A stretch of 64,000 bases of DNA from contig NZ_NNBL01000002.1 of NCBI RefSeq assembly GCF_002803065.1, positions 248,001 through 312,000 on the forward strand, written 5' to 3'. Source of the DNA: Streptomyces sp. CB01635. GTDB taxonomy: Bacteria; Actinomycetota; Actinomycetes; Streptomycetales; Streptomycetaceae. This document shows, piece by piece, positions 35,801 to 44,393 of this stretch (positions are counted from its first letter, which is position 1; every line of letters begins with the position of its first letter). Position numbers and translations under genes: made by a program. Below the pieces are notes generated by a model. That model did no database searches. It was not told the origin of the DNA and saw only the letters and a list, made by a program, of their open reading frames with translations.

Positions 35801-36261
35801 CGCGTGAGCAACTGCGGCTCCTCCAGGACGAGTTCAAGGCGATGAGCTTCGTCGTCTTCCGGGGCTTCGTCGTCGGGATGAAGGCCTGGCTCGACTCGGA
35901 GGACGGCCTCGCGGAGGAAGCCCTCGCCGGCGTCGTCGAGGCCCTGGAGCTGGCGACCGATCCGCTGGCCCTGGTGATCGCCCCGCACATGCCCGCCATG
36001 CATCTGGTGACCGGCGCCTGCGCCCTGAGCCTGAGCGGGGACCCGGCCGCCGCCCGCGACGCCGCCCGCCTCGTGGGCGCCGCCGACGGACAGCTTCCGT
36101 CCCGGCACGTGCGGTCCTACCTGGAGCGCGACGCCCACACGTCCGCCGAGGCCGCGATCCGTGAGGTCATCGGCGACCGTGCGTACGAGGCCGCGTACGC
36201 CGAAGGCGGCGACCTGTCTCTCGACGAGGCCGCCGCCCTACTGGGACGCGAACGCGGTTGA
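32884..36261 (+). CDS. SARP/AfsR-type transcriptional regulator with NB-ARC ATPase and TPR-like C terminus
   Basis: 1125 residues. Domains in order: OmpR/SARP winged helix (1-95, GARLRALLTVLALRPG, LTDEVWG), BTAD (about 100-240), NB-ARC ATPase with Walker A GPGGAGKTR near 297 and Walker B LLILDNCEH near 380, then TPR-like helices to the end. SARPs activate antibiotic or export genes by binding direct repeats near the -35. GTG 32884 follows a GACAAT -10 hexamer by six bases (probably leaderless). An acidic His/Asp/Gly insert sits at about 576-600. It faces the ABC exporter operon, which carries 11-bp-spaced direct repeats. Confidence 0.9.
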   Translation: MRYRILGSTQALRDDGTAVPVGGARLRALLTVLALRPGRTVPPQVLTDEVWGADPPADASGALQALVGRLRRAIGADAVHSLDGGYRLSATSEDIDLFRFERLVRDGVQALADGDPGKSVAVLDDALSLWRGPALADLPDRSADAARWEALHLESRRTRLSASLALGRAESVLPELTALCDAHPLDEPLQALRLRALRDAGRTAEALAAYERVRVELAERLGTDPGPELRALHADLLTPRASAPTASAERPTTPVRAPAHTGNLRARLTSFVGRAGDIGAIREDLGRVRLVTLLGPGGAGKTRLSQETAESMDLPDGVWLAELAPIEDPDAVPEAVVTALGARETVLRGAGAEELRVASDRHGEDPLVRLTEHCAHRRMLLILDNCEHVIEAAARLAEQLLSQCPGVTVLATSREPLGVPGELLHPVEPLPEPFALRLFGERGAAVRPGFRVEDDERAAAEICRRLDGLPLAIELAAARLRMLTPRQIADRLDDRFRLLTSGARTVLPRQQTLRAVVDWSWDLLDEEERTVLRRLSVFSGGCDLAAAEAVCGPGALDAIGSLVDKSLVVAAPWGGGEADHEDHGDHGDCGDYGDGADGEGRDQAGAMRYRLLETVAEYAGDRLDEAGDRADAERAHLTYYRELARTTDPQLRGHGQRAAVARLEREYENLRTALRHAVAARDEQETLSLVLSLAWFWQMRDLRVDARNWSREATALGPDPFAPPAAPAPPLYERCTDAPPPFGPELLVEARRGVHLLRLAYMDMEMETWQTEEGGAKLRAIAQAYRPGLPQTCRPPGNLWFYAVMMSGDMEALWDLADVTVRTCRELGYTWELALTLQLRANILANRSDWAGDAVRDADESLELFTRLGDRWGVAEALSARGEAHERSGAYAAAAEDYAAAIEGAERLGAQAQVAILNARLGQALIEVGDGERGEELLRGILDPGKRHANEAWPAARMFLAGRYGATGRVAEAREQLRLLQDEFKAMSFVVFRGFVVGMKAWLDSEDGLAEEALAGVVEALELATDPLALVIAPHMPAMHLVTGACALSLSGDPAAARDAARLVGAADGQLPSRHVRSYLERDAHTSAEAAIREVIGDRAYEAAYAEGGDLSLDEAAALLGRERG

Positions 36262-36281
36262 ACTACCTGTCCGGGTGAACG

Positions 36282-37106
36282 TCAGTTCTTGGTACGGAAC
36301 TTGTGGATCGCGATCGGAGCCATCACGAGCGTGAGGACCGCGGACCAGATCACCGTCACCCACACGTCGTGCGCCACCGGGCCGCCCACCATCAGGCCGC
36401 GCGCGGAGTCCGCGAGCGAGGAGAGCGGGTTGTAGTCGGTGAAGGCCTGGAGCCAGCCCGGCATCGACTGCGTCGGCGCGAAGATCGACGAACCGAACTG
36501 CAGCGGCATCAGGACCAGGAAGCCCATGCCCTGCACGGCCTGGGCGCTCTTCATCACGACGCCGAGCACGAGGAAGATCCACATGATGGACGTGCCGAAG
36601 AGGGCGGTGAGGCCCACGGCGGCGAACAGGCCGGGCCAGTTCGTGATGTCGAAGCCCACCAGAAGGCCGACGATCATCATGATCGTCGTCGCGATGAGGA
36701 GCCGCATCAGCTCCACCACGATCTTGGCGAAGAGGACCGAGCCCTGACCGATCGGCAGGGTCCGGAACCGGTCCATGATGCCGTTCTGGAAGTCCTGGTT
36801 GAACCCCGTGCCCACCGCCATGGCGATGTTCATGCTCATCATCGCCATCATGCCCGGGACCACGTACTGCACGTACTGGTCCTGGCCGCCGCCGAGCGCC
36901 TGGCCGATGGAGCCGCCGAAGACATACACGAACAGGAGCGTGAAGACGATCGGCATCAGGACCGCGTCGAACATCGACTCCGGGTCCTGGCGGATCCACA
37001 GCAGATTGCGGCGGACGAGCGCGCCGGTGTGACGGATGTGGGAGCGCAGGGAGATGCGCGAGTCGGCCTCGAGATTCAGGGGAGGCGTCAGCGTGGTGGC
37101 GCTCAT
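36282..37106 (-). CDS. ABC-2 type permease (DrrB-like)
   Basis: 274 residues with six membrane segments of the ABC-2 family; PLQFGSSIFAPTQSMPGWLQAF near 210 and the NPLSSLADSARGL motif near 235 are DrrB/NodJ hallmarks. With the ATPase it would pump hydrophobic drugs or lipids out of the cell. The ATG overlaps the ATPase stop (ATGA), giving coupled translation. It ends 20 bp from the convergent SARP gene. Confidence 0.92.
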   Translation of the reverse strand: MSATTLTPPLNLEADSRISLRSHIRHTGALVRRNLLWIRQDPESMFDAVLMPIVFTLLFVYVFGGSIGQALGGGQDQYVQYVVPGMMAMMSMNIAMAVGTGFNQDFQNGIMDRFRTLPIGQGSVLFAKIVVELMRLLIATTIMMIVGLLVGFDITNWPGLFAAVGLTALFGTSIMWIFLVLGVVMKSAQAVQGMGFLVLMPLQFGSSIFAPTQSMPGWLQAFTDYNPLSSLADSARGLMVGGPVAHDVWVTVIWSAVLTLVMAPIAIHKFRTKN

Positions 37107-38143
37107 ACGGCGGCCCCTTCGAGCTCGGAGGTACGGGTGTCGTCCTGCGGGGCACTGGCCTTCTGGCCGGTGATGGACAGGAACACCTCGTCCAGACTGG
37201 GCAGTTCGGTGGCGATCGAGCCGATCGTGATGCCGCGCGCGGTGACCGCGCCGACCACGGCGGTGAGCTGCTCGTCGCTGAGGATCGGGACCAGGACGGT
37301 GCCGGCCTCGGTGTCCACGGTCGACGTGGCGAGGCCCGTGAGGCCCATGTCGTCGAGGGCGGCGGCCAGCGGGCGCAGCTCCAGCGGGTCGGCCGGGCGG
37401 ATGCGCAGGGTGCGGCCGCCGACCTTCGCCTTGAGCTCGTCGATGGCGCCGCCCGCGATGACCTTCCCGCGGTCGATGACCGTCAGCTCGTTGGCGAGCT
37501 GCTCGGCCTCCTCCATGTACTGGGTGGTGAGGAGCACCGTGACGCCGTCGTTGACCATGCGCCTGACCTCGGCCCACACCTCGTTGCGCGTGCGGGGGTC
37601 GAGGCCGGTAGTCGGCTCGTCCAGGTAGAGGACGGCCGGGCTGCCGATCATCGACGCGGCGAGGTCGAGCCTGCGGCGCATGCCGCCGGAGTACGTCTTC
37701 GCCGGGCGCGTGGCGGCCTCGGTGAGGGAGAACCGCTCCAGGAGCGCGTCGGCGCGGGAGCGGGACTCCTTGCGGGACAGGTCGAGGAGGCGGCCGATCA
37801 TGTACAGGTTCTCGCGGCCGGAGAGCTTCTCGTCGACCGCGGCGTACTGGCCGGTGAGGCCTATTACGCGGCGCAGCTGCCGGGGCTGCTTCGCCACGTC
37901 GTACCCGGCGACGAAGGCGGAGCCCGAGTCGGGGGTGATGAGGGTGGACAGGCAGCGGACGAGCGTGGTCTTGCCGGCGCCGTTCGGACCGAGCACGCCC
38001 ATGACCGTGCCCTCGTGCACGTCCAGGTCCACGCCGTCCAGCGCCTTGGTCTCGCCGTAGTGCTTGACCAGCCCCCGCACGGTGACGGAGGCCGTCCGGC
38101 CGCCGACGTCACTGTGTGAGGTCTTCTTGTCGATTCGCGTCAT
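37103..38143 (-). CDS. ABC transporter ATP-binding protein (DrrA-like)
   Basis: 346 residues. Walker A GPNGAGKTT near 52, signature YSGGMRRRLDLA near 153, Walker B VLYLDEPTTGLD near 175, then the DrrA-type C-terminal extension (about 230-340) ending SLDEVFLSITG. It powers the DrrB-like permease encoded next. No ribosome-binding site precedes the ATG, which suggests a leaderless message or a missed signal. Three TGTCGGTGG-type repeats lie just upstream. Confidence 0.92.
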   Translation of the reverse strand: MTRIDKKTSHSDVGGRTASVTVRGLVKHYGETKALDGVDLDVHEGTVMGVLGPNGAGKTTLVRCLSTLITPDSGSAFVAGYDVAKQPRQLRRVIGLTGQYAAVDEKLSGRENLYMIGRLLDLSRKESRSRADALLERFSLTEAATRPAKTYSGGMRRRLDLAASMIGSPAVLYLDEPTTGLDPRTRNEVWAEVRRMVNDGVTVLLTTQYMEEAEQLANELTVIDRGKVIAGGAIDELKAKVGGRTLRIRPADPLELRPLAAALDDMGLTGLATSTVDTEAGTVLVPILSDEQLTAVVGAVTARGITIGSIATELPSLDEVFLSITGQKASAPQDDTRTSELEGAAV

Positions 38144-38163
38144 GACGTACAAGGTGCCAGGTG

Positions 38164-38194
38164 CCACCGACAATCCACCGACAGGCGGCCGACA
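38164..38194 (-). promoter_or_regulatory. Three direct repeats at 11-bp spacing before the ABC exporter
   Basis: On the plus strand CCACCGACA (38164-38172), CCACCGACA (38175-38183) and CGGCCGACA (38186-38194) repeat every 11 bp, the pattern SARP proteins bind. They precede the DrrA-like gene by about 20 bp. Binding by the neighbouring SARP is an inference. Confidence 0.55.
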
Positions 38195-38334
38195 GCCCCG
38201 TGTATGGCACCTACAGAACGGCGACAGACGGGCAGTAGGGCGGTACGGAAGGGCGGCGGAACGGCAGCAGCCCGCCGACGGGGGAAGATCGGCGAGCCGC
38301 TGTGGTGCCACTTTGGTTCAGGTGGTGGTCCGGG

Positions 38335-39210
38335 TCAGTGGACCGAGTGCTCCTCCTGGGGGAACGTTCCGCCGACCACGTCCTGTGCGAACGCCTTCGC
38401 CGCCTCGCCCATGACGCCGCGCAGATCCGCGTACTGCTTCACGAAGCGCGGCATCTTGCCGCCGGTGAGGCCGAGCATGTCGGTCCACACGAGGACCTGT
38501 GCGTCGCACTCGGCGCCCGCGCCGATGCCGACGGTCGGGATGTTCAGGGACCGGGTGACCTCGGCGGCCAGTTCGGCCGGGACCAGTTCGAGGACGACGG
38601 CGAAGGCGCCGGCGTCCTGGGCGGCCTTGGCGTCACGCAGCAGTCGGTGCGCGTCCTCGTCGCCGCGGCCCTGGACGCGGTACCCCATGGTGTTCACGGA
38701 CTGCGGGGTGAGGCCCAGGTGGGACATGACCGGGATGCCGGACTGCACGAGCAGCTCGGTCTGGGCCAGCGAGCGCTCGCCGCCCTCCAGCTTCACGGCG
38801 CCGACCCCGGCCTCCTTGACCAGGCGCGTCGCGGACCGCAGGGCCTGTACGGGGCCCTCCTGGTACGAGCCGAAGGGGAGGTCACCGACGATGAGGGCGC
38901 GCTTGGTGCCCCGTACGACGGCGGCCGAGAGCATCGTCATCTCGTCGAGGGTGACGGGCACGGTGGTCTCGTACCCGAGGTGACAGTTGCCGGCGGAGTC
39001 GCCGACGAGCATGACGGGGATGCCGGCCTCGTCGAAGACGGACGCGGTCATCGCGTCGTAGGCCGTGAGCATGGGCCACTTCTCGCCGCGTTCCTTGGCG
39101 AGCGTGATGTCGCGCACCGTGATGCGCCGGTTGCTCTTGCCCCCGTACAGCGCCTTGCTGCCGCTGTTGCTGCTGTCGGGGTTGTTCTGGGCAGCCGAAA
39201 GCTGCGTCAT
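38335..39210 (-). CDS. panB: 3-methyl-2-oxobutanoate hydroxymethyltransferase
   Basis: 291 residues. The PanB TIM barrel is clear: TAYDAMTASVFDEAGI, MLVGDSAGN, KLEGGE near 150, LTPQSVNTMGGY-like LGLTPQSVNTMGYRVQG near 180 and IPTVGIGAG near 225, holding the Mg and ketopantoate site. It converts 2-oxoisovalerate plus methylene-THF to ketopantoate for CoA. A Ser/Asn-rich N-terminal tail of 30 residues is not in all homologues. It lies downstream of no other pantothenate gene here. Confidence 0.95.
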   Translation of the reverse strand: MTQLSAAQNNPDSSNSGSKALYGGKSNRRITVRDITLAKERGEKWPMLTAYDAMTASVFDEAGIPVMLVGDSAGNCHLGYETTVPVTLDEMTMLSAAVVRGTKRALIVGDLPFGSYQEGPVQALRSATRLVKEAGVGAVKLEGGERSLAQTELLVQSGIPVMSHLGLTPQSVNTMGYRVQGRGDEDAHRLLRDAKAAQDAGAFAVVLELVPAELAAEVTRSLNIPTVGIGAGAECDAQVLVWTDMLGLTGGKMPRFVKQYADLRGVMGEAAKAFAQDVVGGTFPQEEHSVH

Positions 39211-39372
39211 CGCAACGGCTCCTTCTGTTGTCTCGAGGCACCCTTACGGCGTCCCCGGATCCCCTCCATGGTGGCACCGCGTGCCGAGGAATGGCTAGGG
39301 GGGTGCCCGCCGATCGGGTCACCCCGTGAGCGGGTCGGCCGTCGGGTTCGTAAAGTCTTCTTAAGGATTCCA

Positions 39373-39391
39373 ATACGAGACGGTCTCGTAT
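39373..39391 (+). promoter_or_regulatory. Perfect 9+1+9 palindrome before the MFS gene (TetR operator)
   Basis: ATACGAGACGGTCTCGTAT is a perfect inverted repeat around one central base, 25 bp before the MFS ATG. It is the typical size of a TetR-family operator, and a TetR gene lies directly downstream of the MFS gene. Confidence 0.75.
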
Positions 39392-39415
39392 CGAAACTGT
39401 CCTAGGGTGAGTCCC

Positions 39416-41008
39416 ATGACCACTCCTGCCGTTCCCGAATCGCCGCGCATACCGGAGGCTGTGCACCGCCGCCGATGGGCGATCCTCGGCGTGCTGATGC
39501 TCAGCCTGCTGATAGTCGTGCTCGACAACTCCATCCTGAACGTCGCGATCAAGACGATCTCGACCCCGCCCCCCGTGGGCCTCGGAGCCACGCAGGGCGA
39601 GCTGGAGTGGGCGATCAACGCCTACACGCTGGTCTTCGCCGGACTTCTCTTCACCGCGGGTCTGCTCGGTGACCGGCTCGGGCGCAAGAAGGTGCTGGTC
39701 TTCGGCCTCGTCGTCTTCGGTCTCGGCTCCGCCCTCGCCGCCGAGTCCGGCTCGCCGGTCCAGCTCATCATCTTCCGGGCGATCATGGGCATCGGCGCCG
39801 CCTTCGTGATGCCGGCGACGCTGGCCATCCTCATGAATGTCTTCGAGCGGGACGAGCAGCCCAAGGCCATCGGCATCTGGGCGGGCGGCGTCGGCATCGC
39901 CATCGCGATCGGCCCCATCACCGGCGGCCTGCTCCTCGACCACTTCTGGTGGGGCTCGGTCTTCCTGGTCAACGTGCCGATCGTGATCATCGCGGTCGTC
40001 CTGATGCTGGCTCTCGTGCCGGACTCCCGCGACCCGAAGCCCGGCCGTATCGACCTGGTGGGCGTCGCCCTCTCCGTCGTCGGCCTCGTCCTGCTCGTCT
40101 ACGGCATCATCAAGGGCGGCCAGCTCGCCGACTTCACGGACCCGGCGGTCCTGCTGACCATCGCGGCCGGACTCGTCGTCCTCGTCGGCTTCGTCCTGTA
40201 CGAGAAGCGCAGCGACCACCCGTCGATCGACATCACGTACTTCAAGAACAAGGTGTTCTCCGCGGCGATCGCCGCCATCGCGCTCGTCTTCTTCGCGCTG
40301 ATGGGCGTCACCTTCTTCTCGGTCTTCTACACCCAGAGCGTGCGCGGCTACTCGCCGCTGCAGACCGGCCTCCTGATGCTGCCGCTCGCCGCCGCCCAGC
40401 TGATCTTCGCGCCGCGTGCCCGGCTCGTCGTCGACCGCTTCGGAGTGCGCGCCACGACGACCGGCGGCCTGGTGATTCTCGCCGCGATGCTCGCCGCGTT
40501 CGCGATCCTCGACGCGGACACTCCCATCTGGATCCTGGAAGTCATCTTCTTCCTCATGGGTATGGGCATGGCGCACGTCATGACCCCCACCAGCGTCGTC
40601 ATCATGCAGGCCCTGCCGCGCGAGAAGGCGGGCTCCGCGTCCGCGCTGAGCAACACGTTCCGGCAGGTCGGCGGCGCCCTGGGCATCGCCGTACTCGGTT
40701 CCGTGCTGTCCACCGCGTACCGCAGCGGCATCGAGGACAAGCTCGGCCTGCTGCCCGCCGGGCTGCGGCACACGGCGGGCGAGTCCATCGAGGCCACCAT
40801 CGGCGTGGCGGCGAAGCTCGGCCCGCGCGGCGACGCGCTGGTCGGCGCGGCCAACGACTCCTTCCTGCACGCCATGCACGTGACCGCCATGTGCGGGGCC
40901 GGTATCGCGCTGGTCAGCGCCGTCGTCACCATCCTGTTCCTGCCGGGGCGCCCGCCGCGGACCCCGGCCGAGGAGAGCACGGAGGAGACCGTCGGGGCGG
41001 GTCGCTGA
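39416..41008 (+). CDS. MFS transporter, DHA2 (14-TMS) family
   Basis: 530 residues with about 14 membrane segments. [18 protein letters not shown] in segment 1 is the DHA2 signature, [12 protein letters not shown] is MFS motif A, and [15 protein letters not shown] marks motif C. It would export drugs or metabolites by proton antiport. It probably forms an operon with the TetR gene 79 bp downstream and is repressed through the palindrome upstream. A GTG three codons earlier is possible. Confidence 0.92.
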   Translation: MTTPAVPESPRIPEAVHRRRWAILGVLMLSLLIVVLDNSILNVAIKTISTPPPVGLGATQGELEWAINAYTLVFAGLLFTAGLLGDRLGRKKVLVFGLVVFGLGSALAAESGSPVQLIIFRAIMGIGAAFVMPATLAILMNVFERDEQPKAIGIWAGGVGIAIAIGPITGGLLLDHFWWGSVFLVNVPIVIIAVVLMLALVPDSRDPKPGRIDLVGVALSVVGLVLLVYGIIKGGQLADFTDPAVLLTIAAGLVVLVGFVLYEKRSDHPSIDITYFKNKVFSAAIAAIALVFFALMGVTFFSVFYTQSVRGYSPLQTGLLMLPLAAAQLIFAPRARLVVDRFGVRATTTGGLVILAAMLAAFAILDADTPIWILEVIFFLMGMGMAHVMTPTSVVIMQALPREKAGSASALSNTFRQVGGALGIAVLGSVLSTAYRSGIEDKLGLLPAGLRHTAGESIEATIGVAAKLGPRGDALVGAANDSFLHAMHVTAMCGAGIALVSAVVTILFLPGRPPRTPAEESTEETVGAGR

Positions 41009-41087
41009 CCTGCACCCGTCGGGGCAGGCCAGTGACCGGCTGAGACAATCGCCGGTACGCAAGGCTGCGGGAAGGCGGAGAGGCGGA

Positions 41088-41696
41088 GTGGTCGTGGACG
41101 TGGATGCGGGGCGCGCGGTGCGGGGGCGCCCGCGCAGCGAGGCCGTCGAGCGGGCCATCGTCGAGGGCGTCCTCAAGCTGATCGAGGACGGCGTCCCGCT
41201 CACCGACCTGTCCATCGAGCGGATCGCCCGCACCGCCGGCGTCGGCAAAGCGACCATCTACCGGCGCTGGTCCGGCAAGGAGGAGCTCTTCGTCGAGGTC
41301 CTGCGCATCATGGAGGAGCCCGATCCCGAGCTGCCGGGCACCTCGGTGCGCGACGACCTGATCAGCCTCCTGGAGCACCTGCGCAGGCGCGGCGTCTCCC
41401 TGCGCTCCTCGGCCCTGCTGCACAACGTCTTCGCGCAGATGAAGAGCCTGCCGAAGCTCTGGGACGCGTACCACGACACCGTGATCGAGCCGCGCCGCCG
41501 CGTCATGTTCGACGTGCTGCGGCGCGGCGTCGAGAACGGTGAGCTGCGCGCCGACGTCGACATTGAGCTCATCAACGACTTCATCGTCGGGCCGATGCTG
41601 CTGCGCACGATCATCCGGCCCGACGCGCCGCTCGCCGACGACCTCTCCGAGCAGATCGTCGACTGCGCACTCGCCGGGCTGCGGCCACAGGACTGA
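41088..41696 (+). CDS. TetR/AcrR family transcriptional regulator
   Basis: 202 residues; DNA-binding domain (about 15-62) with LSIERIARTAGVGKATIYRRWSGKEEL, then a C-terminal ligand domain of the TetR_C_11-like type. Same direction as the MFS gene, 79 bp after it. The likely target is the palindrome at 39373-39391, which would let the exporter substrate induce its own pump. Start is GTG. Confidence 0.9.
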   Translation: MVVDVDAGRAVRGRPRSEAVERAIVEGVLKLIEDGVPLTDLSIERIARTAGVGKATIYRRWSGKEELFVEVLRIMEEPDPELPGTSVRDDLISLLEHLRRRGVSLRSSALLHNVFAQMKSLPKLWDAYHDTVIEPRRRVMFDVLRRGVENGELRADVDIELINDFIVGPMLLRTIIRPDAPLADDLSEQIVDCALAGLRPQD

Positions 41697-41894
41697 AGCT
41701 GCGGGGCCACCGGACTGAATGTGCGCGTTTCGTCACAGAGGCCCCATGCGTGCCGCCGAACCGGAACCCCGGGCGCCACTGCGCTCGTCCTCGTGCCCGT
41801 ACGGCCGTCGTGGACGGCGAGGAGGGCGCCGATCATCCCCTAGGGTTTCAGGGCGAGGTCGGTGTGCACGGCAGGGCAGTGAGGCGACGACGGT

Positions 41895-42926
41895 ATGGCG
41901 CAGGGGTTCAGGACGGAAACGGGTGGCGGCGGCTCGGGGCACCGGCCTTCCGGAGACCCGCTGCGCCGCCTGACCGGCGGTTGGCGCGGTGACCGGGGGA
42001 TCTGGCGCCGCGGGGTGGTCCTCGCGGTACTGGCCGTTCTGGTCGCGCTCGTCATGCTCTTCCACGCGCAGATCCCCAACACCCTCGGAAACCTGGGCTC
42101 CCTCACCGAGACCTTCCTTCCCTGGCTCGGCGTGTTCGTGCCCGTCCTGCTCGTCCTGGCCGTCGTACGGAAATCCGCGACGGCCCTGATCGCGGTCCTG
42201 GTCCCGGCCATCGTCTGGCTCAACCTCTTCGGCGGGCTCCTCACCGACAAGACCGCCGGCGGCGGCGACCTGACCGTCGCCACGCACAACGTCAACGCGG
42301 AGAACCCCGACCCGACCGGCACCGCCGACGCCATCGCCGCCTCCGGGGCGCAGGTCGTCGCCCTGGAGGAGCTGACGGCCGACGCCGTTCCCGTCTACGG
42401 GAAGGCGCTCGCGAAGACGTATCCGTACCACTCCGTCGCCGGAACCGTCGGGCTGTGGAGCAAGTACCCGCTGAGCGGGACGCGGCCCGTCGACATCCAG
42501 CTCGGCTGGACGCGCGCCATGCGCACCACCGTCGCCACGCCCCAGGGCGATGTCGCCGTGTTCGTCGCGCACCTGCCGTCGGTCCGGGTCAAGATGCACG
42601 CCGGATTCACCGCCAGCCAGCGCGACACCTCCGCCGACGCGCTCGGCGAGGCCATCTCCGACGAGACGCTCGACAAGGTCATCCTGCTGGGCGACCTCAA
42701 CGGCACGATGAACGACCGTGCGCTGAACGGCGTGACGTCCCAGATGCGGTCCACGCAGGGTGCCGCCGGCAGTGGGTTCGGGTTCAGCTGGCCGGCCTCG
42801 TTCCCCATGGCCCGTATCGACCAGATCATGGTCAAGGGTGTCGAGCCGGTCACATCGTGGACGCTGCCCGAGACCGGCAGCGATCACCTGCCGATCGCGG
42901 CGAAGGTTGATCTCACCCGGTCCTGA
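41895..42926 (+). CDS. Membrane-anchored endonuclease/exonuclease/phosphatase family protein
   Basis: 343 residues. Three N-terminal membrane segments (about 40-120) are followed by an EEP domain facing outward: ATHNVNAENP, VVALEEL, LLGDLNGTMND, RIDQIMV and GSDHLPI provide the metal and catalytic residues. Such proteins cut phosphodiesters in DNA, phospholipids or inositides; the substrate cannot be told. It stands alone between the TetR and MFS genes. Confidence 0.9.
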   Translation: MAQGFRTETGGGGSGHRPSGDPLRRLTGGWRGDRGIWRRGVVLAVLAVLVALVMLFHAQIPNTLGNLGSLTETFLPWLGVFVPVLLVLAVVRKSATALIAVLVPAIVWLNLFGGLLTDKTAGGGDLTVATHNVNAENPDPTGTADAIAASGAQVVALEELTADAVPVYGKALAKTYPYHSVAGTVGLWSKYPLSGTRPVDIQLGWTRAMRTTVATPQGDVAVFVAHLPSVRVKMHAGFTASQRDTSADALGEAISDETLDKVILLGDLNGTMNDRALNGVTSQMRSTQGAAGSGFGFSWPASFPMARIDQIMVKGVEPVTSWTLPETGSDHLPIAAKVDLTRS

Positions 42927-43076
42927 CGTCGGCGTTCGCTCCCCACACCCGTTGTTGACTCGGTGGAAACCGGGGCCTCACCTCACGGAATACTTGGCAC
43001 GGGAGAGTTTGTTCCGCGCGTAAACTTACGAATTCCCGCGTCTCCCGCCCGTCTTCCCGTGGAAGGTCCCCTTTTC

Positions 43077-44336
43077 ATGCCCCTGGCCCTGCTCGCCCTC
43101 GCCGTGGGCGCCTTCGGCATCGGCACCACCGAGTTCGTGATGATGGGCCTCCTGCCCAACGTCGCCGACGATCTGCACATCTCCATCCCCTCCGCCGGCC
43201 ACCTCGTCTCCGCGTACGCCCTCGGCGTCGTCATCGGCGCCCCGCTCCTGGCCGCCCTCACCGCGCGCATGCCCCGCCGACGCGTCCTCGTCGGGCTCAT
43301 GGTGCTCTTCGTCGCCGGCAACGCCGTGTCCGCCGCCGCGCCCGACTATCACCTGCTCATGGCCGCGCGCTTCGTCAGCGGGCTGCCGCACGGCGCCTTC
43401 TTCGGCGTCGGCGCCGTCGTGGCCACCTCGCTCGTCGCGCCCGAGCGCAAGGCCCGCTCGGTGTCCCTGATGTTCCTCGGCCTCACCGTCGCCAACGTCA
43501 TCGGCGTCCCCATCGCCACGCTCATGGGCCAGCAGCTCGGCTGGCGCGCCACGTTCCTCGCCGTCAGCGCCATCGGGCTCGCCGCGATAACCGCACTCCT
43601 GCTCCTCGTCCCCGCCGACCACGGCCACGGCGAGAGCGGCGGGCTGCGCGGTGAGCTCAAGGCGCTCGGCTCCCTGCCCGTGTGGCTCTCCCTCGGCACC
43701 ACCGTCGCCGGGTTCGGCGCGCTCTTCGCCGCGTACAGCTATGTCACGCCGATGCTCACCGGCACCGCCGGGTTCGCCGAGGCGAGCGTCACGCTGCTCC
43801 TCGCCCTGTTCGGCGTCGGCGCCACCGCCGGGAATCTGCTCGGTGGGCGGCTTGCCGATCGCTCCCTGCGCGGGACTCTGTTCGGAGGGCTCGTCTCGCT
43901 CGTTGTGGTGCTTGCGCTGTTCCCTGTGCTGATGCGGGCCGAGTGGAGTGCCGGGGTCGCCGTCGTGCTGCTCGGTATGGCTGCCTTCACCACCGGGTCC
44001 CCGCTTCAGCTCATGGTCATGGAGAAGGCCTCGGCCGCGCCCTCCCTCGCCTCCTCCGCCAACCAGGCCGCCTTCAACCTCGCCAACGCCGGCGGCGCCT
44101 GGATCGGCGGGCTCGCCCTCGCCGCCGGGTTCGGGCTTACGTCCCCTGCGGTCGCCGGGGCCGCGCTCGCCGTCCTCGGGATCGGGGTGGCCGGGGTTGC
44201 CTATGGGGTCGACCTGCGTCGGTCCCGGGGCGCTGCCCCTTCCGCCGCGACGGGGCACGGGCTCCTCGTGGCCTCACATCTGCCCGATGCCGTTTCGCCG
44301 GCTCAGGACGCGGGGGAGCCCACTCGTCGTCGGTGA
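43077..44336 (+). CDS. MFS transporter, DHA1 (AraJ/sugar-efflux-like) family
   Basis: 419 residues, 12 membrane segments. GIGTTEFVMMGLLPNVADDL is the DHA1 CmlR/AraJ opening, ARMPRRRVLVGLM is motif A and RFVSGLPHGAFFGVGAVVA follows. Members export chloramphenicol-like drugs or sugars. ATG 43077 is preceded by GGAAGG. CGTAAACTTACG, a perfect 12-bp palindrome 48-59 bp upstream, may be an operator. A polar tail of 35 residues ends the protein. Confidence 0.9.
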   Translation: MPLALLALAVGAFGIGTTEFVMMGLLPNVADDLHISIPSAGHLVSAYALGVVIGAPLLAALTARMPRRRVLVGLMVLFVAGNAVSAAAPDYHLLMAARFVSGLPHGAFFGVGAVVATSLVAPERKARSVSLMFLGLTVANVIGVPIATLMGQQLGWRATFLAVSAIGLAAITALLLLVPADHGHGESGGLRGELKALGSLPVWLSLGTTVAGFGALFAAYSYVTPMLTGTAGFAEASVTLLLALFGVGATAGNLLGGRLADRSLRGTLFGGLVSLVVVLALFPVLMRAEWSAGVAVVLLGMAAFTTGSPLQLMVMEKASAAPSLASSANQAAFNLANAGGAWIGGLALAAGFGLTSPAVAGAALAVLGIGVAGVAYGVDLRRSRGAAPSAATGHGLLVASHLPDAVSPAQDAGEPTRRR

Positions 44337-44393
44337 TGTGACGGGTGGGCTCCGGGGCTTGGGCTTGGGCTTGGGGTTCAGGGGCTGTGACTG

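Noticed and set aside
31834..36138. Very long open frame on the minus strand opposite the SARP gene
   Set aside because: It is the antisense shadow of GC-rich coding DNA; only its last 266 codons (M50 protease) look like a protein.
38882..41257. Long minus-strand frame opposite the MFS gene
   Set aside because: Low-complexity Arg/Asp/Gly-rich translation, no family motifs; shadow of the real genes.
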